Below are positions 1 through 9,404 of a stretch of 64,000 bases of DNA, in pieces; position 1 is the stretch's first letter; each line of letters begins with the position of its first letter. The position numbers and the translations under genes were made by a program. The stretch is from Ferruginibacter sp. (GTDB lineage Bacteria; Bacteroidota; Bacteroidia; Chitinophagales; Chitinophagaceae): assembly GCA_013141115.1 (NCBI GenBank), contig JABFRP010000002.1, forward strand, positions 471,649 through 535,648, read 5' to 3'. Under the pieces are notes generated by a model. That model was not told the origin of the DNA. It saw nothing but the letters and a program-made list of their open reading frames with translations, and made no database searches.

Positions 1-1
1 G

Positions 2-154
2 CAAATAAAAGGAATTGGAGATGCAACTGCTACTATGCTTTTAAAAGAATTTAAATCAGTAAAAAATATCAGGCTGCAAACGGAAGATATATTGGTAAAA
101 ACTATAGGTAAGGCCAAGACGAATATACTGATGGAATATTTTAGGAAAAACTAG
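2..154 (+). CDS. uvrC: UvrABC system protein C, C-terminal end (partial)
   Basis: The window opens inside a plus-strand reading frame whose last 50 codons are visible before a TAG stop. The residues include GIGDATATMLL followed by KSVKNI, which matches the second helix-hairpin-helix of the UvrC C-terminal (HhH)2 DNA-binding domain. UvrC is the dual-incision endonuclease of nucleotide excision repair and acts with UvrB on damaged DNA. The nuclease domains lie upstream, outside the window. A hairpin followed by T's lies 40 bases after the stop, so this is probably the end of its transcript. The call rests on a short segment, so a related HhH protein is possible but less likely. Confidence 0.72.
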   Translation, partial: QIKGIGDATATMLLKEFKSVKNIRLQTEDILVKTIGKAKTNILMEYFRKN

Positions 155-193
155 TTTAAATGTAGCATCAGTTGTTCTTCAGAATGGCTAAAA

Positions 194-228
194 AAACAAG
201 GGGCTGGATAGAAATCCTGCCCCGTTTT
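194..228 (+). terminator. Intrinsic terminator after uvrC
   Basis: A GGGGC/GCCCC stem with flanking AAAAC/GTTTT pairing (AA bulge) and a 14-base loop, ending in a short T run. It sits 40 bases after the uvrC stop codon. Confidence 0.6.
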
Positions 229-284
229 AAAATCCAATATCCTATGAAAAACCGAGACAAATATACACAGCCTTTTTGTTTTAC

Positions 285-310
285 AAAAATACCCTTAAAG
301 TGGTATTTTT
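285..310. terminator. Symmetrical hairpin between convergent genes
   Basis: AAAAATACC and GGTATTTTT form a perfect 9-bp inverted repeat around an 8-base loop. Because it has A's on one side and T's on the other it could terminate in either direction. It lies between the uvrC terminator and the gldN terminator. The ACC...GGT core also resembles the candidate operator found three times near the two-component system, but no promoter lies here, so a terminator is the simpler reading. Confidence 0.4.
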
Positions 311-351
311 AACCGCTGTATTCAAATTAGTAAACGGCACTACATAAAATA

Positions 352-377
352 AAAGCCCCCGAAAATTCGGGGGCTTT
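352..377 (-). terminator. Intrinsic terminator of the gld operon
   Basis: A perfect 12-bp inverted repeat (AAAGCCCCCGAA / TTCGGGGGCTTT, loop AA) directly follows the gldN stop codon on the minus strand and is followed by a T-rich tract in that direction. It would close the gldKLMN transcript. Confidence 0.85.
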
Positions 378-400
378 CTAAATATATTATTAATTGCTTA

Positions 401-1438
401 TTAATAACTCCACAAATCCTGCTCATAATTAAATATTTTTTCTTTAATATTTTCACCTTCCAGCAATTGAAGAATAGGCTTATCAGTTATACCTGCGTAA
501 TTTTTAATTAACAGGTCGTACGGGTTGTCGATGGTACTTTTAATAATTCTTCCATAAAACATCCTGCTTTCAAAAAGTTCTTCCCAACTCATACGGGCTC
601 CAAAGTTTTTACCATTGTACACTTCGTACTTAGAAAAAACTGGTCTCATATCAGGGTAATAAACCCAAAACAATTCTGTTTCGCCAAGATTAACCCCTAA
701 TGAAGTGGTTACATTCTTAACAGGTGCAATTCCTAATATTCTCCAAAACAAACGAGAGCTTTCTTTATCAAAAATAACTTCTTCCTTTACGTGGAATTTA
801 TAGAAGGAATCCAGGTTAATATCATTACGTTGATATTTTACACCAGTTTGAACACCATTAGCATCAAATATCGGAACTGCTACTGAATCACCTGCAACTT
901 TACCAGACACCTGACTCACAGTCAAAGGAGTGGTAAACCTATCGTCTATCGCATCAAAAACTGTTACAGCACTATCTTGTATTGCTTTAAACAATATTGA
1001 TATAAAACGTTGGTTACCGTTGTTTTCATCAGCAGAATACCTGAAGGGTAAATTTATCTTTTCCCTTGTGTCAATTTCACGCCAGATCTTGTGTCTGAAC
1101 AAGGCATCATCTGCACGCAAATTTTCGTAAGGCAAAGGCGTTCTGTCTCTAAGAGTTGATGTTTCTACTGCTTCATCCGGACGTAAAGATGGCAATACCG
1201 TTTTAATAGGTAAACTATCTTTTAATACTACTGGAGCTGGTGCAGCCACTGCCTGTGCAACAGAATCCACTACAGCAGTAGTAGGTTTTACTTTTGCTTT
1301 AGTTTTTGTTTTGGCTACCTTTTTTGCTGCAGGCCTTTTAGTTGCAGTACGCCCTTTCTTTTGTTGGGCATCTACAGCATTTACAAATAACCCTAAGCAG
1401 ATTACCAGTAAAAAATATTTAACAAAGTGCTTCTTCAT
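401..1438 (-). CDS. gldN: Type IX secretion / gliding motility protein GldN
   Basis: A 345-residue secreted protein with a clear signal peptide (MKKHFVKYFLLVICLGLFV, cleavage near VDAQ) followed by a Lys/Ala/Thr-rich spacer (about residues 26-55) and the conserved GldN/PorN domain (about 75-345). In known systems GldN/PorN is a periplasmic partner of the outer-membrane lipoprotein GldK/PorK; together they form the ring connecting the motor to the type IX translocon. It is the last gene of gldK-gldL-gldM-gldN, 23 bases after gldM, and is followed by a strong terminator. Length and gene order are normal for the family. Confidence 0.95.
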   Translation of the reverse strand: MKKHFVKYFLLVICLGLFVNAVDAQQKKGRTATKRPAAKKVAKTKTKAKVKPTTAVVDSVAQAVAAPAPVVLKDSLPIKTVLPSLRPDEAVETSTLRDRTPLPYENLRADDALFRHKIWREIDTREKINLPFRYSADENNGNQRFISILFKAIQDSAVTVFDAIDDRFTTPLTVSQVSGKVAGDSVAVPIFDANGVQTGVKYQRNDINLDSFYKFHVKEEVIFDKESSRLFWRILGIAPVKNVTTSLGVNLGETELFWVYYPDMRPVFSKYEVYNGKNFGARMSWEELFESRMFYGRIIKSTIDNPYDLLIKNYAGITDKPILQLLEGENIKEKIFNYEQDLWSY

Positions 1439-1461
1439 AGCTTTTATAATTATTGATGCGA

Positions 1462-2979
1462 TTAATATAACGCAATTGATTTACCATCTATTGTTCTAGA
1501 ACCATCTGGTCCGGTAACTTTAACATTGTCAAAAGATATTACAGAACCTGGACCACATCTTGCCATCAGTGCTTTAACTGGAGCAAGGCTATTACTGTTT
1601 ATTGCAGCTGTTTGAACATTGGCAAAATTTGCGCCAGAGAAGTAAACAGTAGCACTTGTAACAGTGTATTTAGTATCAAAGTCAAAGTTTTCTAATTCTG
1701 CACGGCAGAAGTCTTGTGCTTTAAACGATACTGAAGGCATTCTTATTTTACCATCGCCCACTTTAAATACCGGGTCAGGTATTCTTTTAATACGGAAATC
1801 AAATTTATTGCTTTTACCATCAGCACTTACAGTAATACTTGCAGCAGTACCTCCGGTTACTCTAACTGTTCTATTTGAATTAGAACCGCTGATTGTACCA
1901 CCAGCCATACTAACGGTTGTTTTATCCCAACCAGTACCTGATGATATGGTAATAGGGTTATCAACGCCAATGTAAAACACATTCATTTTATCAAGCATCA
2001 CTGCTGCACCACCGGGTGTACCAACTACATACTCTACCTTTTGATTAATTGGCACCGGCTTACCGTCTTCTCCTGTAAAAGTACCTGTAATTTGTATGGT
2101 ATGTGCACCACCCCCGCTTACAGTTGTTTTGTACTCTGTTTGGCCATTTACAAGCTGAGAGGTAACACCATTTATAGTAAGTGAACCTTTAGATGCTGAG
2201 CTATATGCTCCTACACCCGCTTTAACCACCAATTCCTGACCTGGCATCAAATAGTTAGAACTTTGTCCTACTAAAATACCCACCTGATCCATATGCACTT
2301 CCACCGCACCAATTTTACTATGGCAAAAAGTTACTATCTGGTTTTCTGCATTCTTAACGTTGTTTTGAAATTTACTTAACATAGTTAAGGCAGCAATAGC
2401 TGGCGTCATATGAAAGTATCCTACTGTAAATTCTTTTGTACCACCTTCCTGACTTTTTACAGGTTCTGTATTTACAGGAAATGTAGATTCAAAAGCTGCT
2501 TTAATTTCCGGATGAATAGCAAGCATTTTTGCTTTGTATTCTTCTAGTTTTGCCTTTAATTCATCACCTTTCTTTTCCTTCTCCATAAGTCTGGTAGAAG
2601 CTTGCAGATCATCTAATTTAAACTCTTCTACTTGTTTGCCATCTTTTTCCACCATTCTCGCACCAGAATATTTTTTCAGTTCGGTCTTCAATCCTTCTAT
2701 ATATGTATCCAAATCAGCTGAATATTGCTTTGCTTTTTCTGCTAGTGGTTGCCATTCGGCAGCTTGCTTGGCACTTTCAGGTTCTTTCAATTTATCTGAT
2801 AATGATTTGTACAAAACATCATTAGATGATTTAATATTGGAGCTTGAACTCTCCAAACTAGTTTTAACTGTTCTAAACGCTTCAATAACTTCAGCCGAAA
2901 CGTTTAGCGCCAAAATAGCTGTCAACACCAAGTACATAATGTTGATCATCTTTTGCCGGGGCTCTTTAGGTAAAGCCAT
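1462..2979 (-). CDS. gldM: Type IX secretion / gliding motor protein GldM
   Basis: A 505-residue inner-membrane protein. The N-terminus (MALPKEPRQKMINIMYLVLT) is the hallmark of GldM: a short cytoplasmic stretch, one membrane helix (about residues 12-32) and then a long periplasmic region with a helical first part (residues 40-220) and several beta domains. In the family, GldM pairs with GldL to form the proton-driven rotary motor, and its periplasmic part reaches the GldK/GldN ring. A 133-base gap separates it from gldL upstream, without an obvious terminator, so the genes are probably co-transcribed. Confidence 0.96.
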   Translation of the reverse strand: MALPKEPRQKMINIMYLVLTAILALNVSAEVIEAFRTVKTSLESSSSNIKSSNDVLYKSLSDKLKEPESAKQAAEWQPLAEKAKQYSADLDTYIEGLKTELKKYSGARMVEKDGKQVEEFKLDDLQASTRLMEKEKKGDELKAKLEEYKAKMLAIHPEIKAAFESTFPVNTEPVKSQEGGTKEFTVGYFHMTPAIAALTMLSKFQNNVKNAENQIVTFCHSKIGAVEVHMDQVGILVGQSSNYLMPGQELVVKAGVGAYSSASKGSLTINGVTSQLVNGQTEYKTTVSGGGAHTIQITGTFTGEDGKPVPINQKVEYVVGTPGGAAVMLDKMNVFYIGVDNPITISSGTGWDKTTVSMAGGTISGSNSNRTVRVTGGTAASITVSADGKSNKFDFRIKRIPDPVFKVGDGKIRMPSVSFKAQDFCRAELENFDFDTKYTVTSATVYFSGANFANVQTAAINSNSLAPVKALMARCGPGSVISFDNVKVTGPDGSRTIDGKSIALY

Positions 2980-3112
2980 AATATTATAAATTTACGGGGG
3001 TTGTTAACTTAATTGTTTTCTTTTAAAATTGAATTCAGGGTTTTAAAAGTTTAGAAATTGAACCGGCAAATGTTGCCAACTCCAGGTTTAAACTATAAAT
3101 CCGTAAATTATT

Positions 3113-3874
3113 TTATCTGCCCTGCATTGCGCTAAGCATGTTACCATATACAGCATTCAATTTGCCCAGGTTATTAGCTAATGAACCAATTTGCTCTTTT
3201 GCTTTGTTTGCATCATCCACACTAGCCATCATGGTAGAACTTGCTTCGTTTAATTTACCGTAGAAATTATTTAAAGATTTCAAATGGTTATTAGCTTCTT
3301 TCAACTCCAACTCGTAAATAGTATTTAATGAACTTAAGTTTTTAGTTAAGCCCTGTACCTGCTCATGAAAACCTTTTGCAGATTCTGATGCTGTATTAAA
3401 TGAAGACATAGTGTTGGCACTTGCAGTAAATGCAGCACTCATGCTACCAATTGCAACTGTAGCTTCTTTGGCTTTGTTTCCAAAATCGCTGGTGCTTTTT
3501 ACTACTTCACTTACATCGGCAATATTTGCAACAGTACCTTGTAATTTATTAAAGCTTTCGCCCAGTTTTTTTAAGTTAGAAGGATTAATTTCAGCTTCCT
3601 GCATCATTTTATCCATAGATAATAATGGATTGCTGCCGGCTACTGCAACTTCTGCAACTTCGTCATCTTCTTCATGATGTTTTGGTTTTATCCATTCAAT
3701 TGCTGCATAAATTAAGAAAATTCCGGTCTCTGTCCACATACCAACGGTAAGCAAAACATCGGCGTAAGATTGGTGAGTTAACTTTGCCCATGCAGCAAAA
3801 ATGATTACTGCGGCACCCGCACTTACCAATACATCAATTAGGGTTAAAAAGGTTCTTTTTTTGTACTTAGCCAT
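3113..3874 (-). CDS. gldL: Type IX secretion / gliding motor protein GldL
   Basis: A 253-residue protein with two membrane helices near the N-terminus (about residues 9-27 and 39-60) followed by a long helical, coiled-coil-prone cytoplasmic tail. The second helix contains the acidic pattern MWTETGIFLIYA; a glutamate here is known to be important for proton flow in GldL. GldL is the stator-like inner-membrane partner of GldM. The PKHHEEDDEV segment after the helices is a charged linker. Gene position between gldK and gldM is canonical. Confidence 0.95.
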   Translation of the reverse strand: MAKYKKRTFLTLIDVLVSAGAAVIIFAAWAKLTHQSYADVLLTVGMWTETGIFLIYAAIEWIKPKHHEEDDEVAEVAVAGSNPLLSMDKMMQEAEINPSNLKKLGESFNKLQGTVANIADVSEVVKSTSDFGNKAKEATVAIGSMSAAFTASANTMSSFNTASESAKGFHEQVQGLTKNLSSLNTIYELELKEANNHLKSLNNFYGKLNEASSTMMASVDDANKAKEQIGSLANNLGKLNAVYGNMLSAMQGR

Positions 3875-4003
3875 GGCGTTTAAAATTTTAAAGTTTTAAC
3901 TTTGGGGTTTTTGTTTAGTTTGAATTATACAAAAGTTTATGATATGCCCGTAATTTTCAGTATCACGGGCAGTCTCAATAAGTTTTTAATTTTGGAAGTA
4001 ATT

Positions 4004-5302
4004 TTATTTTTTGCCCTTCTTAGGTGCTGGAGGCAAATCAATCACACAACGGAAACCAATGTAAGATTTTGCAGTATCCTGGTATTCGTAGTTACGGGTA
4101 CCACATCTTAATAAAGCTCCAACATCTTTCCAGCTTCCACCACGTAATACTTTACGTTTGTCACGAGGCTTATCTGTTTCTTTAGCGTTGTATCTGATAT
4201 CGGGGTTTAAATCATGTTGAAAATTGTATGCTCCTTCGTAATATAAAGATGAAGTCCATTCTGCAACGTTACCTGCCATGTTATACAAACCAAAATCATT
4301 TGGCCAGTATGCATCAGCTCTTACAGTATATAATCCACCATCTTCCGGATAATTACCACGGCCTGGTTTAAAGTTAGCTAATAAGCAACCTTTTTTGTTT
4401 CTCAGGTAATATCCGCCCCAAGGGTAAGATGCCTGGCTTCTTCCGCCACGTGCTGCATATTCCCACTGAGCTTCTGTTGGTAAACGAAAATCAGATTCAG
4501 CATTTCTTTTCTTTCCTTCTAAGTAAGAATTAAGGAAGTGAGTTCTCCATTCGCAAAATGCAGTAGCTTGTTTCCAATTTACACCTACAACAGGATAGTT
4601 TCCAAAAGCAGGGTGACTGTAATATTGTTTAGCCATTGGCTCATTGTACGAGTAAGAAAAATCTCTTATCCAGCAAAGTGTATCAGGGTAAATCTTAACT
4701 GGCTTCTTAATCATGAATTTTGACCTTGGAATAGTTGCATCTCTGTTTTGTGCAGCAGCTTTGTAGTCAAAAATTTCAGATTGATATTCCATTTTGGTAG
4801 CATCAATTTCTTTTTTACCAAAAATGCGATTATCGGGAGTAACGATGATGGCATCAATTTTTTCTAAAGTTGCCTTATCGCCCCACTTAATGGTTTTAAT
4901 TTTTTTCCAGTCAAGATAAGTGTTACCATCAGAGGCTTGCTTTTCGTAACCCATAAGGTGACCAGCAATTGAGTCTCTAACCCAATTTGTAAACTGGCGA
5001 TACTCGTTATTGGTTATCTCGGTAGCATCCATCCAAAAGCCACTTATAGATACAGCTTTGTTGCGGGCAGTGTAAGCATAGCTAACATCTTCATCGCTTG
5101 GTCCCATGTGAAAAGTACCTGGATTAATGTAAACCATTCCGGGAGGTTTTGGTAAACTCCATCTCGATGCAGGAGCTACACCAATTAACTGACCCTTAGG
5201 ATCGGTTCCGCCGGATTTGTTTTTTCCGCCAAGCATTTTACAGCTTGTTGTGGTAGTTGCGATAGCAGTTATTGCTACCATGTAGAACAACTTGTTCTTC
5301 AT
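4004..5302 (-). CDS. gldK: Type IX secretion / gliding motility lipoprotein GldK
   Basis: The reading frame is open 19 codons further, but the start at 5302 is preferred because it begins a lipoprotein signal (MKNKLFYMVAITAIATTTTSC, lipidated Cys about residue 21). The mature part is a formylglycine-generating-enzyme-like (FGE-sulfatase/SUMF1) domain, with RLPTEAQWEYAARGG in the middle and VLRGGSWKD ... GFRC near the end. GldK/PorK is the outer-membrane lipoprotein of the type IX ring; the FGE fold is structural here rather than catalytic. It is the first gene of the operon, and a TAnnTTTG box lies 25 bases upstream of this start, which also supports it. Confidence 0.95.
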   Translation of the reverse strand: MKNKLFYMVAITAIATTTTSCKMLGGKNKSGGTDPKGQLIGVAPASRWSLPKPPGMVYINPGTFHMGPSDEDVSYAYTARNKAVSISGFWMDATEITNNEYRQFTNWVRDSIAGHLMGYEKQASDGNTYLDWKKIKTIKWGDKATLEKIDAIIVTPDNRIFGKKEIDATKMEYQSEIFDYKAAAQNRDATIPRSKFMIKKPVKIYPDTLCWIRDFSYSYNEPMAKQYYSHPAFGNYPVVGVNWKQATAFCEWRTHFLNSYLEGKKRNAESDFRLPTEAQWEYAARGGRSQASYPWGGYYLRNKKGCLLANFKPGRGNYPEDGGLYTVRADAYWPNDFGLYNMAGNVAEWTSSLYYEGAYNFQHDLNPDIRYNAKETDKPRDKRKVLRGGSWKDVGALLRCGTRNYEYQDTAKSYIGFRCVIDLPPAPKKGKK

Positions 5303-5327
5303 TGTTTTTAACTTTGAGGGTGATGAG

Positions 5328-5335
5328 CAAATGTA
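5328..5335 (-). promoter_or_regulatory. Candidate -7 promoter element of gldKLMN
   Basis: On the minus strand the sequence reads TACATTTG, an exact match to the Bacteroidota -7 consensus TAnnTTTG, placed 25 bases before the preferred gldK ATG. No good -33 TTTG was found at the usual distance. Confidence 0.4.
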
Positions 5336-5449
5336 ACGATTATTTTGAATTAACGTCATTTTGTAAATGTTTCCCGGATTAATTTTTAAAATAAATCATG
5401 ATCCCGAAAACAATAAACGACAGAAAATTTCAAATATTGTGAGTATTCA

Positions 5450-7519
5450 TTAAATTTTATTACTCTCTTTCATCAGTTCTATTAGCCCTTGCAAGCTGTT
5501 AACGGGTGATTTACAGCTATATTGCCTGCACAAGTAAATAAGTGTTTTATCTCCCGGATGTTTCCCTTTTAACATAGGGAATCTGGCATTTTCCTCTGCC
5601 CCACTGCACTGTAAAATCTTACCTGGTATATACTCCTGTAGTAGCTGATTGCGTATTGAAACAAAGTCGTTTCCTTTAATTACCAATTCATTTATACCCA
5701 ACGTATATTTTAATAAAAAAGATGCCCAAATTCCAAAAGAAGTCGGATATCGTACAATAATGGCACTTAAAGAAGATATATTTTTATCTGCCATATCATA
5801 CCATTCAGGGTAATTAAACAGCATAGAAAGGTAAAATAGGTTTTCAACCATAATACTGTTACCTGATGGTGTAGCACCGTCATAAACTTCCTTTTTACGC
5901 ACGATAATATCCAACTGGTGTTTACCCGTAAAGAAAAAATAGCCTGTTTCCTCATCCCTGAAATTTTCTATTACTAAGTTAGTTATACCTTCTGCCAAAT
6001 CAAGATAATGAGTATTGGAAGTAATCTCCTGCAATTGTAATAAGGCTTGAATTAAACAAGCATAGTCATCCAAAAAAGCAGGATATTTTGCTTCTCCGTT
6101 TTTATACGTGTGAAAGAACTCAAAATCGGAATTATTTTTTTTGAATTTGTTCACCAAAAACTCCATTGTATTTTCTGCAAGCTTTTTGTACTCTTCATCG
6201 TTTAATGCTGCTGCAGTTTTACATAGTGCTGTTACCATTAGTGCATTCCAACCCAATAAAATTTTATCGTCGGTTGCAGGCCGTATTCTCTTATCTCTTT
6301 CAGTTAACAATTGTTGCAGGCAGCGGTTTAAAACTGTTTCCAATTCACTCTCCGAAAGATTATTTTCTGCAGCAAAAACTGCCTCTTTTTTCAATATCCG
6401 AAGGATATTTTTACCTTCCCAATTACCCTTTTCGGTAACATCAAAAAACTTGCAAAACAATGCCGAGTTATCACCGAGAATTATATCAACCTCAGCTTTA
6501 CTCCAAACATAAAATTTACCTTCTTCTCTTTCACTGTCAGCATCTAATGCTGCATAAAATCCGCCTTCTTTATCCTGCAATTCTCTTTGTAAAAAATCTA
6601 TTGTTTTTCTGATAGCAAGCTCATATTTTTTTTGCTTTGTAATTTGGTATGCATCGCAAATAACATTTAGCAGCAGGGCATTATCGTACAGCATTTTTTC
6701 AAAATGTGGTGCCAACCATTCATTATCGGTGCTATAGCGGGCAAAGCCGCCGCCAGCATGATCATGAATGCCGCCTTCCAGCATTTTATCTATTGATAGT
6801 AATGCCTGTTGCAAAGCAGGCTGGCTTTGGGTATAATAGTAATATTGCAACAGGTATTGAATAGTAAATGTTTGTGGAAACTTGGGTGCCTTTCCAAAAC
6901 CGCCCCATGCTGTATCTGCCTGTTTTAAAATGTTTTCAGTTATCTGCTCACAGTTTTCTTTAGTAAAAATGGTATGGCTTGGTTGTACCAAAGTTTGACC
7001 GAAGTTGCCGGATTGCTGCAGGTGACTAATAAGATTTTCTGCCTGCGATTCTATTTCGTGTTTCCTTTCCTTCCACGACTGTGCAATTGCACTTAACACT
7101 TCGGGCCACGAAGAACGGTTAAATGCTTTTACCGGTGGAAAATAGGTACCTCCATAAAACGGCTTACAATCCGGTGTTAAAAACACATTTAACGGCCAGC
7201 CACCGCTACCTGAAATAGCTTGTACTGCATCCATGTAAATGTGATCCAGATCGGGACGTTCTTCCCTGTCAATTTTTATATTAATGAAGCTTTCATTCAT
7301 TTGTTTAGCCACTACTTCGTTTTCAAAACTTTCTTTTTCCATTACATGGCACCAATGACATGCTGAGTAACCAATACTTACTAGTATAACTTTATTTTCT
7401 GCTTTTGCTCTTTGTAAAGCTTCATCGCCCCAGGCATACCAATCAACCGGGTTGTGGGCATGTTGTAAAAGATAAGGACTGCTTTCGTTTATCAGCCGGT
7501 TGGTAAATTGGTGAGCCAT
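5450..7519 (-). CDS. YyaL/SSP411-family thioredoxin-domain protein
   Basis: A 689-residue cytoplasmic protein. The N-terminal third (residues 1-165) is the DUF255/thioredoxin-like domain with NPVDWYAWG, the CHWCHVM (CxxC) motif and [11 protein letters not shown]. The rest is an (alpha/alpha)6 barrel related to N-acylglucosamine 2-epimerase-like folds, with GGFARYSTD and [10 protein letters not shown]. The same architecture is found in Bacillus YyaL and mammalian SSP411/SPATA20; its biochemical role is not settled. Full length. It is not part of the gld operon: a 147-base gap with the gldK promoter separates them. A TACATTG sequence at 7544-7550 with CAAA (TTTG) at 7568-7571 may be its own promoter. 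Confidence 0.9.
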   Translation of the reverse strand: MAHQFTNRLINESSPYLLQHAHNPVDWYAWGDEALQRAKAENKVILVSIGYSACHWCHVMEKESFENEVVAKQMNESFINIKIDREERPDLDHIYMDAVQAISGSGGWPLNVFLTPDCKPFYGGTYFPPVKAFNRSSWPEVLSAIAQSWKERKHEIESQAENLISHLQQSGNFGQTLVQPSHTIFTKENCEQITENILKQADTAWGGFGKAPKFPQTFTIQYLLQYYYYTQSQPALQQALLSIDKMLEGGIHDHAGGGFARYSTDNEWLAPHFEKMLYDNALLLNVICDAYQITKQKKYELAIRKTIDFLQRELQDKEGGFYAALDADSEREEGKFYVWSKAEVDIILGDNSALFCKFFDVTEKGNWEGKNILRILKKEAVFAAENNLSESELETVLNRCLQQLLTERDKRIRPATDDKILLGWNALMVTALCKTAAALNDEEYKKLAENTMEFLVNKFKKNNSDFEFFHTYKNGEAKYPAFLDDYACLIQALLQLQEITSNTHYLDLAEGITNLVIENFRDEETGYFFFTGKHQLDIIVRKKEVYDGATPSGNSIMVENLFYLSMLFNYPEWYDMADKNISSLSAIIVRYPTSFGIWASFLLKYTLGINELVIKGNDFVSIRNQLLQEYIPGKILQCSGAEENARFPMLKGKHPGDKTLIYLCRQYSCKSPVNSLQGLIELMKESNKI

Positions 7520-7612
7520 TTAAAATTTGTTTTAATTAAACTGCAATGTAGAGTTACGCTAAGCGCACAAATATCATTATTAAATGTTTACTACAATATT
7601 TTATTAAACACA

Positions 7613-7640
7613 AAAAGAGGCACTGTACAGTGCCTCTTTT
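7613..7640 (-). terminator. Intrinsic terminator after hemD
   Basis: A perfect 28-base palindrome (AAAAGAGGCACTGT and its complement) with T's on the minus-strand 3' side, 18 bases past the hemD stop. Confidence 0.85.
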
Positions 7641-7658
7641 AATAATTTATTTTATTCG

Positions 7659-8450
7659 TTATTTCTTTTTATAAGTAGAGAGATATAATTCCAAAGCACT
7701 TACCATACTGGGGGCTTTGGGTTGTGGTGCCATAATATCCAGCGTTAATCCAGCTTCTTCAGCAGCTTTAAGTGTATTGGCTCCAAATGCGCCTATTTTT
7801 GTTCCGTTTTGTTTAAACTTAGGAAAATTTTCCATCAGGCTTTTAACACCTCCCGGTGTAAAAAAGCAGATCACATCATAATTTCTTTCCACAACCTCTT
7901 TTACATCATTGCTAACTATCCGGTACAAAACAGGGTTTGCGTATTCGCAGTTGTTAGACTTTAACCAGTTGGTGATTTCGCTATCAAAAGACTCCGAACA
8001 AGGGTAAAGGAATTTCTCGTTATCCTTATGCTTATTGATCACATCAAATAGGCTTTTATTAGACCCATCGGCACCATAAAAAACTTTGCGCTTGCGATAC
8101 AAAATAAACTTTTGCAGATAAAGCGCTACAGCCTCTGTAATACAGAAATACTTGGTATCCTGCGAAACACTAACTTTCATTTCGTTGCAAATCCGGAAAA
8201 AATGATCAATTGCATGCCTGCTGGTAAATATTACCGCAGAGTAATTAACAATGTCAATTTTTTGTTTTCGGAATTCTTTGGCAACAATGCCATCCACTAC
8301 AATAAAGGGATGAAAGTCAAGAGTTATACTGTGCTTCTTAGCCAAATCAAAATACGGAGACTTGTCGCCTTCGGGCTTTGGCTGGGTAATAAGTATTTTT
8401 TTAACCTTGTTTGCTGAAGTATCAGCTTTTGTTGAGCCGTTTTTAACCAT
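7659..8450 (-). CDS. hemD: Uroporphyrinogen-III synthase
   Basis: A 263-residue protein of the HemD family, which closes hydroxymethylbilane into uroporphyrinogen III in haem/corrin synthesis. Visible family features are KKILITQPKPE at the start of the first lobe, YSAVIFTSRHAIDHFF, the interlobe segment FLYPCSE, and CFFTPGGVKSL followed by KIGAFGANTLKAAEEAGL in the second lobe. The family is poorly conserved, but this arrangement and its pairing with a DUF4271 gene are common in Bacteroidota. A Lys-rich N-terminal extension (about 17 residues) precedes the core. A TAATTTTG box (8473-8480, minus strand) overlaps the end of the upstream gene and may give hemD its own promoter. Confidence 0.88.
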   Translation of the reverse strand: MVKNGSTKADTSANKVKKILITQPKPEGDKSPYFDLAKKHSITLDFHPFIVVDGIVAKEFRKQKIDIVNYSAVIFTSRHAIDHFFRICNEMKVSVSQDTKYFCITEAVALYLQKFILYRKRKVFYGADGSNKSLFDVINKHKDNEKFLYPCSESFDSEITNWLKSNNCEYANPVLYRIVSNDVKEVVERNYDVICFFTPGGVKSLMENFPKFKQNGTKIGAFGANTLKAAEEAGLTLDIMAPQPKAPSMVSALELYLSTYKKK

Positions 8451-8477
8451 AAAGAAAGGGAAAATGGTTTTGCAAAA

Positions 8478-9359
8478 TTACAGGTTTTTAGTCAATAAAA
8501 GTAATAAGCCCTTGTAAATCAACAAAAGGGGTATTACTTCTACACCGGCGATGTATAAAAAAAAGTGAAACCTGCTGACTTTCAATTGATTTTGAAGCAG
8601 GCCATATGACCTGAAGAAACGTAACAAAAGCAAAAAGCCAATTATAAATAATGAAATAAGAGCGCTGGTAATGGCTACGGCTGGGTCGGCAAATGCCATA
8701 AAAACAGTAAAGGGTATTAAAAGTATGCCTATGATTTTGCAAATTAAAAAGATGATAAAAATGTAAGCATCTGTTGCTTCTCTATAACCTGTTACCCATC
8801 CGGTAAACTTAAGTGTGCTGAATTTTGCTATGTAAATAAGACCCAAAATAAGAATACAAGCACCGATCATTATCCATTTATCATTGCCACTTATTAACCT
8901 ATATTGCATTAAAAGAAAATAGACATAGACACCTCCGCTTATTATAAAAAAGATATTGAAGAATAACGATGGCAGTTTTGATTGCAATAACTGATCTGTA
9001 AGTTGGCTTTGCCTTAAAGAAGTATTAAAGAAAACCCGGAACAGGGTTGCAAAATACCGGGCAAAGAAAAATTTTATGAGTGCCATTATAAAAACAAGGG
9101 CCGCCAATAAATAAAATATAGCATCTTCTTCCCCTGCTTTTTTAGCTTTTACTGCCATTGAAACAGGAATGCCTTTGCTGTTTAAAAAGGTATTTTGATC
9201 AAGCAGGGTTTGTATTGCTAAATTGTATTTATTTACAACAGGCATTACTACCTGTTGCTGCAAAGAATCCTTTTGCACCAGACTAGAATCGGGCTTTTGT
9301 GCATAAATGAATATTGGCACACACAGCATACAACAGAAGCAAAACAATAACTTCTTCAC
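8478..9359 (-). CDS. DUF4271 membrane protein
   Basis: A membrane protein of about 293 residues with an N-terminal signal-like helix (MKKLLFCFCCMLCVPIFIYA), a spacer and then about seven hydrophobic helices, matching the DUF4271 family, which is usually next to hemD in Bacteroidota. Its function is unknown. The frame stays open to a TTG at 9380, but that position lies inside a TACTTTTG promoter box. I therefore prefer the GTG at 9359, which gives a clean signal peptide. A TTG at 9362 is equally possible. It runs just ahead of hemD (27-base gap) and the two are probably co-expressed. Confidence 0.82.
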   Translation of the reverse strand: MKKLLFCFCCMLCVPIFIYAQKPDSSLVQKDSLQQQVVMPVVNKYNLAIQTLLDQNTFLNSKGIPVSMAVKAKKAGEEDAIFYLLAALVFIMALIKFFFARYFATLFRVFFNTSLRQSQLTDQLLQSKLPSLFFNIFFIISGGVYVYFLLMQYRLISGNDKWIMIGACILILGLIYIAKFSTLKFTGWVTGYREATDAYIFIIFLICKIIGILLIPFTVFMAFADPAVAITSALISLFIIGFLLLLRFFRSYGLLQNQLKVSRFHFFLYIAGVEVIPLLLIYKGLLLLLTKNL

Positions 9360-9377
9360 CAAGCTAAATATTTTTTG

Positions 9378-9385
9378 CAAAAGTA
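9378..9385 (-). promoter_or_regulatory. Candidate -7 element of the DUF4271-hemD unit
   Basis: The minus strand reads TACTTTTG (TAnnTTTG), 18 bases upstream of the GTG at 9359. Its position argues against translation starting at 9380. Confidence 0.4.
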
Positions 9386-9404
9386 AATGGAGTAAGGCAG
9401 ATTA

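Noticed and set aside
285..310. Fourth copy of the regulator motif
   Set aside because: It shares the ACC...GGT core with the three operator copies but with different spacing, and it lies between convergent genes with no promoter to regulate; a terminator explains it better.
1311..2989. Long plus-strand frames opposite gldM and gldN
   Set aside because: They are antisense shadows: no start context, no domain, and they lie fully inside well-conserved minus-strand genes.
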